From: JAKEFM01 sp035695825
GTDB taxonomy: Bacteria > Planctomycetota > UBA1135 > JAKEFM01
DNA: 64,000 nucleotides
Assembly (NCBI GenBank): GCA_035695825.1
Contig: DASRRH010000001.1
Location: forward strand, 62,001-126,000
Reading direction: 5' to 3'
Numbering within the stretch: the first letter of the stretch is position 1; the number at the start of each line of letters is the position of its first letter. The notes beneath the pieces are model-generated. The model was not told the origin of the DNA. It saw only the letters and a program-made list of their open reading frames with translations, and searched no databases. A program made the translations under genes and the position numbers. Shown one piece after another: positions 25,823 through 34,552 of this stretch.

Positions 25823-26224
25823 TCACGGGATCATCGCGCTCTCGATGACGGACTCCTCCGCGAAGATCGGGATGTGCAGGCGCACCGCGAGCGCGATCGC
25901 GTCGCTCGGCCGCGCGTCGATCCGGTGGCTCTCGCTCCCGCGGTGCACGTGCACCTCGGCGTAGAAGGTCTGGTCGCGCAGATCGTTCACCACGACGCGC
26001 TCGACGTTCGCCCCGAGGGCGGCGAGCGTGCGCGCGAGGAGCTCGTGGGTGAGTGGGCGCGGCGTCCCCTTCTCCTGCACCTGGCGGTCGATCTCGCTCG
26101 CCTCGAACGTCCCGATCACGATCGGGAAGCGGCGCTCTCCCGCCTTCTCCTTGAGGAAGATGTAGTGGTGGTCGGAGGTGTCCCGATAGACCACCTGGGC
26201 GAGCTCCATCTCGACGAGGGGCAT
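25823..26224 (-). CDS. Bifunctional-nuclease (BFN/DUF151) domain protein
   Basis: 133 residues of the BFN/DUF151 family: VEMELAQVVYRDTSDHHYIFLKE at the start, then FPIVIGTFEASEID, PLTHELLARTLAALGANVERVVVNDL, TFYAEVHV and DARPSDAIALAVRLHIPIF, all in family order. Members show nuclease activity in vitro and are linked with Fe-S or DNA/RNA roles, but the physiological role is unclear. The gene lies just downstream of tRNA-Ser(UGA) in the opposite order of transcription, and diverges from the asparaginase gene across about 80 bases. Confidence 0.9.
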   Translation of the reverse strand: MPLVEMELAQVVYRDTSDHHYIFLKEKAGERRFPIVIGTFEASEIDRQVQEKGTPRPLTHELLARTLAALGANVERVVVNDLRDQTFYAEVHVHRGSESHRIDARPSDAIALAVRLHIPIFAEESVIESAMIP

Positions 26225-26307
26225 GGAGGGGCATTCGACGCCCCGCCCCTCGGCCCTGTCAATGCCGGCCGCTTGAACCGGGGCGGCGCGTTCGGTTCCA
26301 TGTCGCC

Positions 26308-27318
26308 GTGGCCTCCCGGACCTATCCGGAGAACCCCGTGCTCCTCGACCTGCGCCGGGGGGGGTCGGTCGAGTCGCGGCACCGCGGCGCCTGGGTCGCC
26401 GTCCGCGAGGGGGAGGTGGTCGCCGCGCGCGGGGACGTCGAGCATGGCTACTTCGCCCGCTCGGCGGCCAAGCCCTTCCAGGCGCTCCCCTGGATCGAGA
26501 GCGGGGCGGCCGACCGGTTCGGCGCGAGGGGGGAAGAGATCGCCCTCTCCGTCGGCTCGCACAACGGCGAGGACCACCACGCTCGCGTGGCCGCCTCCCT
26601 CCTCGCGCGGGGGGGGTTCGAGGAGCGGGACCTGCGGTGCGGGGCCCACGCCTCCCTCGATCCGGGGGTCGCTTCCGCGCTCGCCGCGGCGGGGACGGCC
26701 CCGCACCCCCTCCGCCACAACTGCTCGGGGAAGCACGCGGCGATGCTCCACCTCGCCCGGCACCTGGGGGACGATCCGGCCCGTTACCTCGAGCCCGGAT
26801 CGCGCGCGCAGCGCTCGATCCGCGAGACCGCGGCGCAGATGTGCGGCATCGACCCGGAGGCCGTGGCGTGGGCCGTCGACGGCTGCTCCGCGCCGACGCT
26901 CGTCCTCCCGCTCCGGGCCGTCGCCCTTGGCTACGCCCGGCTCACGACTCCGGACGGGCTCCCCCCGTCGCGCAAGGAGGCCTGCGAGCGGATCGCGCGC
27001 TCGGTGGCGGAGCACCCCGAGATGCTCGGCGGGAGGAACCGGCTCGACACCGCCCTCTCCCGCGCGAGCCGCGGCCGGCTCTTCCCGAAGGTCGGTGCGG
27101 AGGGGTTCCAGGCGGTCGGAGTCGCCGGGGAAGCCTCCGGCTTCGCCCTCAAGGTCGACGACGGCTCCTCCCGCGCGCTCGCCCCTCTCCTCCTCGCCCT
27201 CCTGCGGAGCCTCGGCTGGCTCCGCGCCGAGGAGGTGGAGTCGCTCGGTCCTCTTGCCGATACGGTCCTGCGCAGCCACGCCGGTCTCCCCGTCGGCGAA
27301 GTCGAAGTGCGGATGTGA
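26308..27318 (+). CDS. L-asparaginase, Rhizobium etli type (asparaginase II)
   Basis: 336 residues. Matches the thermolabile/Rhizobium etli type II-like asparaginase family: GYFARSAAKPFQALPWIESG, HNCSGKHAAMLH with the Cys and Lys of the Zn-linked active site, and DGCSAPTLVLPL with the second Cys. It hydrolyses asparagine to aspartate and ammonia. The start is GTG 26308. The stop overlaps the GTG of the NAD(P)HX dehydratase gene (GTGA), so both are translationally coupled with the long HEAT gene beyond. Confidence 0.9.
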   Translation: MASRTYPENPVLLDLRRGGSVESRHRGAWVAVREGEVVAARGDVEHGYFARSAAKPFQALPWIESGAADRFGARGEEIALSVGSHNGEDHHARVAASLLARGGFEERDLRCGAHASLDPGVASALAAAGTAPHPLRHNCSGKHAAMLHLARHLGDDPARYLEPGSRAQRSIRETAAQMCGIDPEAVAWAVDGCSAPTLVLPLRAVALGYARLTTPDGLPPSRKEACERIARSVAEHPEMLGGRNRLDTALSRASRGRLFPKVGAEGFQAVGVAGEASGFALKVDDGSSRALAPLLLALLRSLGWLRAEEVESLGPLADTVLRSHAGLPVGEVEVRM

Positions 27319-28256
27319 GTCCCAAGACCCCTCCCCCGGAGTACCCGAAGCGCCTCGAGACGGTCCGCACGCCTCCGCGCCTCCCGGCCCGCCCGCTCGA
27401 TTCCCACAAGGGGGACTACGGCCGGGTCCTCGTCGTCGCCGGCTCGGTCGGGATGGCGGGGGCCGCCGCCCTCTGCGCGGAGGGCTCGCTCCGCTGCGGG
27501 GCGGGGCTCGTCCACCTCGCCGTTCCCGAGCCCCTCGCGCCGGTCCTCGCCGTCAAGACGACCTGCCCGACGCTCCTCCCGCTTCCCGCGACCCCCCGCG
27601 GAGCGATCGCCCCGTCCGCCGCGCCGCCCCTCCTCGACCTCTCGGCGAGGTGCGACGCCGCGGCCGTCGGGCCCGGGCTCTCGACGGACGACGGGCCCGC
27701 CGCCCTCCTCCACACGCTCCTTCCCGGCCTGCGGATCCCGGTCGTCCTCGACGCCGACGCCCTCACCCTGATCGGCCCCGAGCACATCCGACTCTCGGCG
27801 CGCCCCGCGCCGACGGTGCTGACGCCGCACCCGGGGGAGATGGCGCGTCTCACGGGGATGTCCTCGCCCGAGATCAAGGCGGACCGCGAGAAGGTGGCCG
27901 TCGCCCTCGCCCGCCGGACGCGGGGCATCGTCTGCCTCAAGGGGCGGGCGACCGTGGTCACGGACGGCGCGAGGGTCTACCGGAACCGGACCGGAAACCC
28001 CGGGATGGCGACGGGGGGATCGGGGGACGTGCTGACGGGCGCGATCGGGGCGTTCCTCGCGCGGGGGCTCTCGGCCTTCGACGCGGCGGTCCTCGGCGCT
28101 TATCTTCACGGTCTCGCCGGGGACATCGCAGCCCTGCGCGTCGGCTTCGAGTCGCTCATCGCGACGGACATCCTCGAGAGCCTCCCCGAGGCTTTCCTCC
28201 GGTCGGGTCGAAGCGCGCGGCGCGTCCTCTCCGGCGTCCGACGCGCTCGACGTTGA
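27315..28256 (+). CDS. nnrD: ADP/ATP-dependent NAD(P)H-hydrate dehydratase
   Basis: 313 residues with the ribokinase-like fold of the YjeF C-terminal domain: GDYGRVLVVAGSVGMAGAAAL near the start, LDADALTLIG, LTPHPGEMARLTG and the nucleotide-binding NPGMATGGSGDVLTGAIGAF. It dehydrates NADHX/NADPHX formed by heat or enzyme damage. The YjeF N-terminal epimerase domain is absent, so an epimerase must be encoded elsewhere. GTG 27315 overlaps the asparaginase stop, and the stop overlaps the TTG of the next gene. Confidence 0.92.
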   Translation: MSPKTPPPEYPKRLETVRTPPRLPARPLDSHKGDYGRVLVVAGSVGMAGAAALCAEGSLRCGAGLVHLAVPEPLAPVLAVKTTCPTLLPLPATPRGAIAPSAAPPLLDLSARCDAAAVGPGLSTDDGPAALLHTLLPGLRIPVVLDADALTLIGPEHIRLSARPAPTVLTPHPGEMARLTGMSSPEIKADREKVAVALARRTRGIVCLKGRATVVTDGARVYRNRTGNPGMATGGSGDVLTGAIGAFLARGLSAFDAAVLGAYLHGLAGDIAALRVGFESLIATDILESLPEAFLRSGRSARRVLSGVRRARR

Positions 28257-31200
28257 CCGATCCGATCCCGCTCCTCCTCGCCCTCTTCGCGACCCTCCGC
28301 GGGGAAGGGCCCTTCCCCGACCCTCCCCCCTGCGACGCGGCCGCGCAGGTCCGCTGGGCGCTCGAGCGGATCGCCGATCCCGCCGACCCGGAGGCGCGGG
28401 AGGCGGGCGCTCGGATGCTCCTCGGCCTCGGCGAGGCGGCCGTTCCGGCGTTGATCGATGCGACCCGGTCGCCTCCCTGGAGGGTCCGGAGTCGCGCCTA
28501 CGACCTCCTCGCGATCCTCGGGAGGCCGGTGCCGCCCGACCGGCTGCGGTCCGGCCTGCGCGACCCGAACCGTGCGATCCGGGCCTCGGCGCTTCGGGCG
28601 ATCCGGGCGCCCGGGGACTCGGCGCTCGCATCCGAGGTCTGCGCCCTCCTCTCGGACGCGTTCCACGACGTGCGGACGGAGGCGCTCCGTGCGGCCCTGC
28701 GCCTCCGGCTCGCGGCGGGCGCCGATCGGGAACTCGGGCAAGCGGTCGGGTCCCTCTCCCGGGACCCGGACGCGCTCGTGCGGGAGGAGGCGCGCCGCGT
28801 GCTCCTCGCTTGGCCCGAGGACCTCCCCGCCCTCGACCGGGTCCTCGATCCGGCGGACGAGCCGGGGATCACGGCCGCCCTCCGCGTCCTCCTCGAAGCG
28901 GAGGAGACCCCGGACTGGCTCCGAACCCGCTGCGCGGCGCTGGCGGGCGAGGGGAGCCTCGAGACCGTGTCCCGCCAGGCGGCGGCCGCCGCCGCGTTGA
29001 TCGCGGGGGAGCGGTCCGAGGCGTGCATTTCCGCCGCCGTCGTTGGACTGCTCCGCGCCGAGGAGACCTGGCTCGCCGACGGGTGCGCGCGGGCGCTTCG
29101 CCGCGTCGGCGCCCCGGCCGAGAACCTCCTCGCGCGGGAGCTCGCCGGGCCCGAGGTCGACCTCGTCCGCTTCCGGACCGGTCTCGCCCTCTTGGTCGGA
29201 GAGGGCCCCGCGGCCCTTGCGGTTCGCCTCGGGCTGCTCGAAGCGCTTCCCTCCGGCGGGGAGTCCCGGGCGGACGCGCGCCGCGCCGAGGTCTACCGCT
29301 CGCTCCCGGAGGGGCGGCTCGACCGGGACCGGCTGCGGCAGCTCGCCGCCTCCGAGAAGGGGAAGGAGGCGAGCGCCGCGGCCGTCGAGGCGGTCGCCCG
29401 CGCGGAGGGTCGCGAGGCGCTCCCCTTCCTCCTCGAGCGACTCGCCGACCCGTTCCCCCGGGTCCGCCGGGCCGCCGCCCTCGCCGCGGCCCAGCTCGGA
29501 GGGGACCGCGTGGGGGACGCGCTCGCCGAGGCTCTCTTTCTCGAGACGGACCTCGAGAACCTCCGGGCGTTGGCCGGCGCGTGCGCGAGCATGGTCCGGA
29601 CCGCGGCGGTCCGCGACGCGCTCACCTCGCTCGCCGTCGACGCGGACGAGGGAGTGCGCGCCGCCGCCTGGACCGGCCTCGCGGGTTTCGGGGGGGATCC
29701 CCTCGCCGTCTCCGCTCTCGCGCGCGCCTACGAGGACGAGACCGAGCGCGCGAGGCGGGCCCGGGAGACCGAGCGGCTGGCCCTCCGAAAGCGCTGCACG
29801 AACCTCGTGCACGGGATCGGACGCATCGGGGGCGGGGAGGCGCGCCGCTTCCTCCGGGGCGTCGTCGAGAAGCTCGGCCCCTCGGAGGAGGAGAAGGACG
29901 TCGCGAGGTCCGCCGTCGAGGAGCTCGCCGCGTCCGGCGAGGAGCCCGGGCGCCTGCGCGCGATCCTGGACTCGGAGGCCTCATCCTCCGTCAAGGTCGA
30001 GGCCGCCCTCGCCCTGGCGCCGCTCGGCGACGAGGCGGCGAGCCTGCTCCTCGAGGAGGGGTTCCGCCGGTTCGACCTCGAACGGCGGGAACGGGCGCTG
30101 GGAGCCCTTTCGGAGAGGGGGGAGGCGAGCCCGGTCTGGTTCCTCCTCGACGTCGCCGCGGACGACTCCGAGGCGAGCGGGGTCCGGGAGAAGGCGATGG
30201 CGGCCCTGGCCCCGTTCGCCGGGCGACCCGAGGTCCTCTCCTTCCTCTTCGAGACGCTGCGGTCGGGCGCCGATTTGGACGCGCGGCGGGCCGCCATCAA
30301 GGCGCTCGGCCTCGTCGAGCGTCCGGGGATCGCGGGCCGTCTGAAGGATCTCGCCCTCGAGCCCTCCGCGCTCTCCGAGGACGAGGACGAGCGGAGGGAC
30401 CTCCGCCGGGAGATCACCTTCGCGCTCGCCCAGACGGCGAGCGTCGGCGAGGCGCCCGTTCTCGTGCGGCTCGCCCTCGACGAGCCCTTCGAGGGGTGGC
30501 GCCGGTCCCTCGGGCCGAGCCGGGCCGGGCGCCGTCTCTCCAGCCTCTCGCAGTACGACGTCGAGGGGGAGGCGCTGAAGGCGCTCTCCCGACTCGGCGC
30601 CGCGGGAGAGGCGGCCCTGCGGGAGCGGATCGAGGCCGGGATGCGCGACGGGCGGGCGTTCCTCGCCGATCCGGGCTTCCTCCTCCAGGTGGGGACCCGG
30701 CTTCGCGAAGCCGGCCCCGGCCCCGCCCGGGCCCTCCTGAGGGTCGCCTCGCGGACCCTCGCGCGGGAGCCTGCGCGGCGCCTGGAGGCGCTGCTCGCCC
30801 AGGCGGAGGCGTCCGAGGCGGACGGCGCGTTCGACGAGGCGGCGCTCGCCTACGAACAGGCGCTCGAGGCGATCCGCGAGAGGAGGGTCGAGCCGCGCGA
30901 GGCGCGGGGGGTTCTCGGGGAGGAGGACCCGGCGAACGCCGTCCGACCCTCCGCTTGGCTCCGGTCCTCCGCCGCGCTCGCCCGCGGCCTCGCCGCGTTC
31001 GCGCGGGGGGCGGAGGTCGAGGGAGCGCGGGCGTTCGACGAGGCGCTCGAGGCAGCGGAGCCCGACCTGCGTGCGTCCCTGCGCGTGGCGCGGTGCTTCG
31101 CCGATCGCCCCGGTCTGGCGGGGCGCGCCGTCGAGATCGCCTCCCGCGCGGTCGAGCGCGTGCCGAGCGACCGGGAATCGCGGGAGACGCTCGGGTGGTG

Positions 31201-31468
31201 TCGCCTCCGTGCCGGCGACCTGCGGGGCGCGCAGGCCTGCTTCGAGGCGGCGCTCGCGCTCCCCGAGGGGGACCGGCGAGGGGAGGCGCGCTTCGGCCTC
31301 GCCGCGGCGCTCGTCTCCCTCGGCCGCGAGGAGGAGGGGGCCGCGACCCTCGCGCGGGCGCTCCTCGAGGCCCCGGAGCTGCGCGAGTCGGCGGAGCGGA
31401 GCCCGTACTTCGAGCGGCTGCGCGCGTCGGGGCGTTTCCCGGCCGCGGCGTCGAGGCCGGGCCGCTAG
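28253..31468 (+). CDS. Very long HEAT-repeat protein with C-terminal TPR-like helices
   Basis: About 1071 residues from a TTG start that overlaps the nnrD stop (TTGA). Residues about 40-820 are a solenoid of helical HEAT-like repeats (for example LRSGLRDPNRAIRASALRAI, LERLADPFPRVRRAAALAAA), and residues about 830-1060 are TPR-like (AFDEALEAAEPDLRASLRVA; SRETLGWCRLRAGDLRGAQA). A weak signal-peptide-like N-terminus (PLLLALFATLRG) suggests export. No catalytic domain is visible. The function is unknown; solenoids of this size are typically binding scaffolds. The strict coupling to asparaginase and nnrD is unexplained. Confidence 0.7.
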   Translation: MTDPIPLLLALFATLRGEGPFPDPPPCDAAAQVRWALERIADPADPEAREAGARMLLGLGEAAVPALIDATRSPPWRVRSRAYDLLAILGRPVPPDRLRSGLRDPNRAIRASALRAIRAPGDSALASEVCALLSDAFHDVRTEALRAALRLRLAAGADRELGQAVGSLSRDPDALVREEARRVLLAWPEDLPALDRVLDPADEPGITAALRVLLEAEETPDWLRTRCAALAGEGSLETVSRQAAAAAALIAGERSEACISAAVVGLLRAEETWLADGCARALRRVGAPAENLLARELAGPEVDLVRFRTGLALLVGEGPAALAVRLGLLEALPSGGESRADARRAEVYRSLPEGRLDRDRLRQLAASEKGKEASAAAVEAVARAEGREALPFLLERLADPFPRVRRAAALAAAQLGGDRVGDALAEALFLETDLENLRALAGACASMVRTAAVRDALTSLAVDADEGVRAAAWTGLAGFGGDPLAVSALARAYEDETERARRARETERLALRKRCTNLVHGIGRIGGGEARRFLRGVVEKLGPSEEEKDVARSAVEELAASGEEPGRLRAILDSEASSSVKVEAALALAPLGDEAASLLLEEGFRRFDLERRERALGALSERGEASPVWFLLDVAADDSEASGVREKAMAALAPFAGRPEVLSFLFETLRSGADLDARRAAIKALGLVERPGIAGRLKDLALEPSALSEDEDERRDLRREITFALAQTASVGEAPVLVRLALDEPFEGWRRSLGPSRAGRRLSSLSQYDVEGEALKALSRLGAAGEAALRERIEAGMRDGRAFLADPGFLLQVGTRLREAGPGPARALLRVASRTLAREPARRLEALLAQAEASEADGAFDEAALAYEQALEAIRERRVEPREARGVLGEEDPANAVRPSAWLRSSAALARGLAAFARGAEVEGARAFDEALEAAEPDLRASLRVARCFADRPGLAGRAVEIASRAVERVPSDRESRETLGWCRLRAGDLRGAQACFEAALALPEGDRRGEARFGLAAALVSLGREEEGAATLARALLEAPELRESAERSPYFERLRASGRFPAAASRPGR

Positions 31469-31490
31469 AATCCCGCCGCTCCGGATTCGA

Positions 31491-32261
31491 ATGAAGATCG
31501 TCCGCGAACCGCGGGTCTACGTCGTCGGCCGCCAGACCGTGGACCGCGCCTCGATCGAGAGGTTCCTCAAGGACTACGGCCTCACTTGGGAGACGGACAG
31601 CGAGGTCGGGGCCGAGGTCCTCTGCGAGGCGGCCGGACGGCTCTGCTACATGTCGTTCGGGAAGGGGCGGAAGACGAACCGCGAGTACGTCGGCCACCTC
31701 CTCTCCGTCGGGCACGGCTCCGTCCTCGAGCACGCCGTCTTCGACCTGATCCTGACGGGGGTCTCCCGCTCCTTCACGCACGAGATGGTCCGCCACCGCG
31801 CGGGGTTCGGCTACTCGCAGCTCTCCCAGCGCTACGTGAACGAGTCGGAGGCGGACTTCGTCGAGCCCGACTGCATCGCGGAGGACCCCGCGCTCGACCG
31901 CCTGTTCCGCGAGACGATCGACGCCTGCCGGAAGGCCTACGACACGCTCGTCGAGCGCCTCGTCGCGCGGTTCGAGTCGGTCGAGGACAAGACGCTCCGG
32001 CGCAAGCTCGCGCGGCAGGCCGCGCGGAGCGTCCTCCCGAACGCGACCGAGACCAAGATCTTCGTCTCGGGGAACGTCCGGGGCTGGCGCCACTTCATCG
32101 AGCTGCGCTCCGACGAGCACGCCGACGTCGAGATCCGGAAGGTGGCGATCGCCGTCCTGAAGGTCCTCCAGGGGGAGGCTCCGAGCCTCTTCGGCGACTA
32201 CGAGATCCACGATCTCCCCGACGGGACCCAGACGGCGAGGACTCCCCACCGCAAGGTCTGA
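31491..32261 (+). CDS. thyX: FAD-dependent thymidylate synthase ThyX
   Basis: 256 residues. The ThyX signature is present as RHRAGFGYSQLSQRY (RHRxxSxxxxSxRY form with a slightly altered spacing), preceded by GHGSVLEHAVFDLIL and followed by ARSVLPNATETKIFVSGN, RGWRHFIELR and DEHADVEIR. It makes dTMP using FAD and methylene-tetrahydrofolate. ATG 31491 follows a short gap after the HEAT gene and may be co-transcribed with it. Presence of ThyX suggests no need for ThyA; none is in this window. Confidence 0.95.
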   Translation: MKIVREPRVYVVGRQTVDRASIERFLKDYGLTWETDSEVGAEVLCEAAGRLCYMSFGKGRKTNREYVGHLLSVGHGSVLEHAVFDLILTGVSRSFTHEMVRHRAGFGYSQLSQRYVNESEADFVEPDCIAEDPALDRLFRETIDACRKAYDTLVERLVARFESVEDKTLRRKLARQAARSVLPNATETKIFVSGNVRGWRHFIELRSDEHADVEIRKVAIAVLKVLQGEAPSLFGDYEIHDLPDGTQTARTPHRKV

Positions 32262-32320
32262 ACCGCACTCCGCAGAGGGGGAGCGAAAGTCCGGCCCCTC
32301 GTTTGCCGATCCCCGTCGGC

Positions 32321-32821
32321 GTGAAGCTCATGGCGGCATTGGGTCTGGCCGCCCTCCCTCTCCTGGGGAACGCGGCCTTCTCCTTCTCCCTTCCGTCGAC
32401 GGGAGATACGCCGGTCCGCTCCGCGGACTTCCGGGGGCGGCCGATCGCCCTCGTCCTCTGGGCGTCCTGGTCCCCTCCCTCCCGTCTCCTCGCGCGGACA
32501 CTTGTCGACCTCCGGGGGAAGCCCGGCTTCGAGGGGATCGCCTTCGTCGGCGTCCACTTCGAGTCGGGGACCCCCGAGGACCGCCTCGCGGCCGTGCGCC
32601 GCTTCGCGGCCGAGCAGAGGATCAACTTCCCGCTCGCCCTCGGCGACGAGGAGTTCCGCAAGCGCGTCAAGGGCGTCAGGGGCTACCCCACGGTCCTCCT
32701 TCTCGACGCGGAGCACCGGCCGGCCGGCCGGGTTGCGGGGTTCGACGGGAAGCCCGAGGGACGCCTGGAGCTTGAGAACCGGCTGCGAGCGCTCCTCCCG
32801 GACGGCGGGAAGCGGGGCTGA
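32321..32821 (+). CDS. Exported thioredoxin-fold protein without active-site cysteines
   Basis: About 166 residues. After a signal-peptide-like N-terminus (ALGLAALPLLGNAAFS) comes a TlpA/AhpC-like fold: DFRGRPIALVLWASWSPPSR, VGVHFESG, INFPLALGDEEFRKRVKGV and the cis-Pro strand RGYPTVLLLDAEHRPAGRVAG. The CxxC site (normally WCPPC) reads W-S-P-P-S (codons at 32468-32482), so both cysteines are replaced by serine and redox activity is unlikely. GTG at 32321 is assumed; ATG at 32330 is an alternative. It lies about 60 bases after thyX. Confidence 0.7.
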   Translation: MKLMAALGLAALPLLGNAAFSFSLPSTGDTPVRSADFRGRPIALVLWASWSPPSRLLARTLVDLRGKPGFEGIAFVGVHFESGTPEDRLAAVRRFAAEQRINFPLALGDEEFRKRVKGVRGYPTVLLLDAEHRPAGRVAGFDGKPEGRLELENRLRALLPDGGKRG

Positions 32822-32881
32822 GGATTCCCGGAGCCCGCCGCGATCCGGGACGGTCCGGCTGGTCCGCGGCGCTCTCGCCGG

Positions 32882-34552
32882 CTACTGGATCTGGAATCCG
32901 ACCTGCGTGAGAACGCACCCAATCCCAAGGGGGCCGGTCGGATCGTACACGACGCCGCTCGCGCTCAGCCAGAGGCCTTGAAGCGCCGGGTTATTCGGGA
33001 CCGGCACGGTCACCGACCCCTGGCCGGTGGCGTTGAGCGTCCCTCCGATGCCGGCCGCGAGACTCGCAAAGAGGACGGCATCCGGCATCAGGGGAAACAG
33101 GAACGGACCGAGGGGGAGCGCCGGGGAGGCGTACTCCTGCGAGAAGACCACCTGGAACGGCCGCCCCGCGTGCTTCGGCGCGACGACCTGGAACTGAGCC
33201 GTTCCCCCGACCGCGGGCGTTCCGACGACCCCGAGGTTCGGCGCCACGTAGACGGTCGTCACGCCGTCGGTGTTCGGCCAGGACCAGGGCGACCAGAGCC
33301 CCTGGACGGCGATTGGAGGGACAGTGCCGAACGAGAAGAGCCCGGGAGTCGCGGCGAAGTCGCCGAGCCCGTCCCCGTTGACATCGCCTAGTGCTCCCCA
33401 CGGGTAGACGAATGAGAATTGGAGATTCTGTGGAAGGCGGCCGATGACCGTTCCCGTCGGGCCGGAGATGGCGGTGATCCCTTCGGAGTACGTGGGCGTT
33501 CCGGTCACCCCGGTCGACCAGCGGACGAGGAAGTCATCCAGGCCATCCCCGTCGGCATCCCCGAGGGCGTCGACCTCGCCCACCAACGTCGGCGCGCTCA
33601 GGGCGTAGACCACACCGAAACTCGGGAGAGAGAGCACCTGCACTTGGTTTATCCCTCCCGCTCGAGCCACGGCAATTTCGGGCATTCCGTCTCCCGTCAC
33701 GTCGCTCAACGCGGCAACACTTCCCCCCAAGTACTCTGAAGTGCTGCTCCCGTTCAACGAGAAGCTCAGCATTCCCGTCGCGCCTGAGAAGATCCCGATC
33801 CAGCCCGAATCGTTGAGTCCGCCCGAACTCGTTCGGGGAGCGCCGACATAGAAATCCGGGAGCCCGTCGCCGTCGACGTCGTCGAGACGACCTATCTGAC
33901 TTCCGAATTCCTGGGAGCACTGCCACGCGACCTGGAACGACTGGAGCCCGAATCCAGGACCCTCGAAGTCGTAGACGCCGTGGCCGACGAAGCACCCCAT
34001 CAACAGATAATCCCCCCTGATGAGCAACTCCGGGAATCCGTCGCCATCGAGGTCTCCCACTCCAGCGATGGAGGACCCGATCACCAGGGCGTTTGACACG
34101 GGGGGGGAGGGGATCATCGCCATCACGGACCCGTCCGAGCCAGACCGCACCTCGACCGGTGTGCCCAGGGAAAAGTTGCTTGGATTCATGATCGAAAGCG
34201 CGATGTCCCCGAACCCGTCGAGATTGAGGTCGCCCGCAGGCTTCAGATCCGTATTCCCCTGGAACGCCCAGAACGTCGGAAGACTTGGTGTCCACGTCCG
34301 CAGGAGCGCACCGTTCACCCCGGAGCGTACGAAGGCATTCTGCGGGGAGGAGGGAGATGCCCCGGAGGTCAGGAGCAGGTCCGCGAAGCCGTCCCCATCG
34401 ACGTCGCCGGCCGAGGCGCGGAATCCCTCACCCAGCGGGGCGATCCAGTAAACGGGGAAGTCCGAACCTGGGGAGCTTCGGGAGAGTAGCGCCGTCAGGG
34501 AGGCGATCCCTCCCAGCGTGGCCTTCAGCTTGATCCCTCTCCTCAAACTCAT
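32882..34552 (-). CDS. Secreted FG-GAP repeat protein with planctomycete-type C-terminal domain
   Basis: About 556 residues. A short signal-peptide-like start (IKLKATLGGIASLTALL) precedes FG-GAP/Ca-binding beta-propeller blades: DVDGDGFADLLL, DLNLDGFGDIALS, DLDGDGFPELLI, DVDGDGLPDFYVGAP, DVTGDGMPEIAVA, DADGDGLDDFLV and DVNGDGLGDFAAT, spaced about 50-70 residues apart, enough for a seven-bladed propeller. The C-terminal 120 residues (VYVAPNLGVVG; QGLWLSASGVVYDP) resemble a repeated tail domain of secreted planctomycete proteins. The ATG overlaps the upstream beta-helix gene's stop (ATGA). GC content is visibly lower than in the neighbours. Confidence 0.75.
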   Translation of the reverse strand: MSLRRGIKLKATLGGIASLTALLSRSSPGSDFPVYWIAPLGEGFRASAGDVDGDGFADLLLTSGASPSSPQNAFVRSGVNGALLRTWTPSLPTFWAFQGNTDLKPAGDLNLDGFGDIALSIMNPSNFSLGTPVEVRSGSDGSVMAMIPSPPVSNALVIGSSIAGVGDLDGDGFPELLIRGDYLLMGCFVGHGVYDFEGPGFGLQSFQVAWQCSQEFGSQIGRLDDVDGDGLPDFYVGAPRTSSGGLNDSGWIGIFSGATGMLSFSLNGSSTSEYLGGSVAALSDVTGDGMPEIAVARAGGINQVQVLSLPSFGVVYALSAPTLVGEVDALGDADGDGLDDFLVRWSTGVTGTPTYSEGITAISGPTGTVIGRLPQNLQFSFVYPWGALGDVNGDGLGDFAATPGLFSFGTVPPIAVQGLWSPWSWPNTDGVTTVYVAPNLGVVGTPAVGGTAQFQVVAPKHAGRPFQVVFSQEYASPALPLGPFLFPLMPDAVLFASLAAGIGGTLNATGQGSVTVPVPNNPALQGLWLSASGVVYDPTGPLGIGCVLTQVGFQIQ

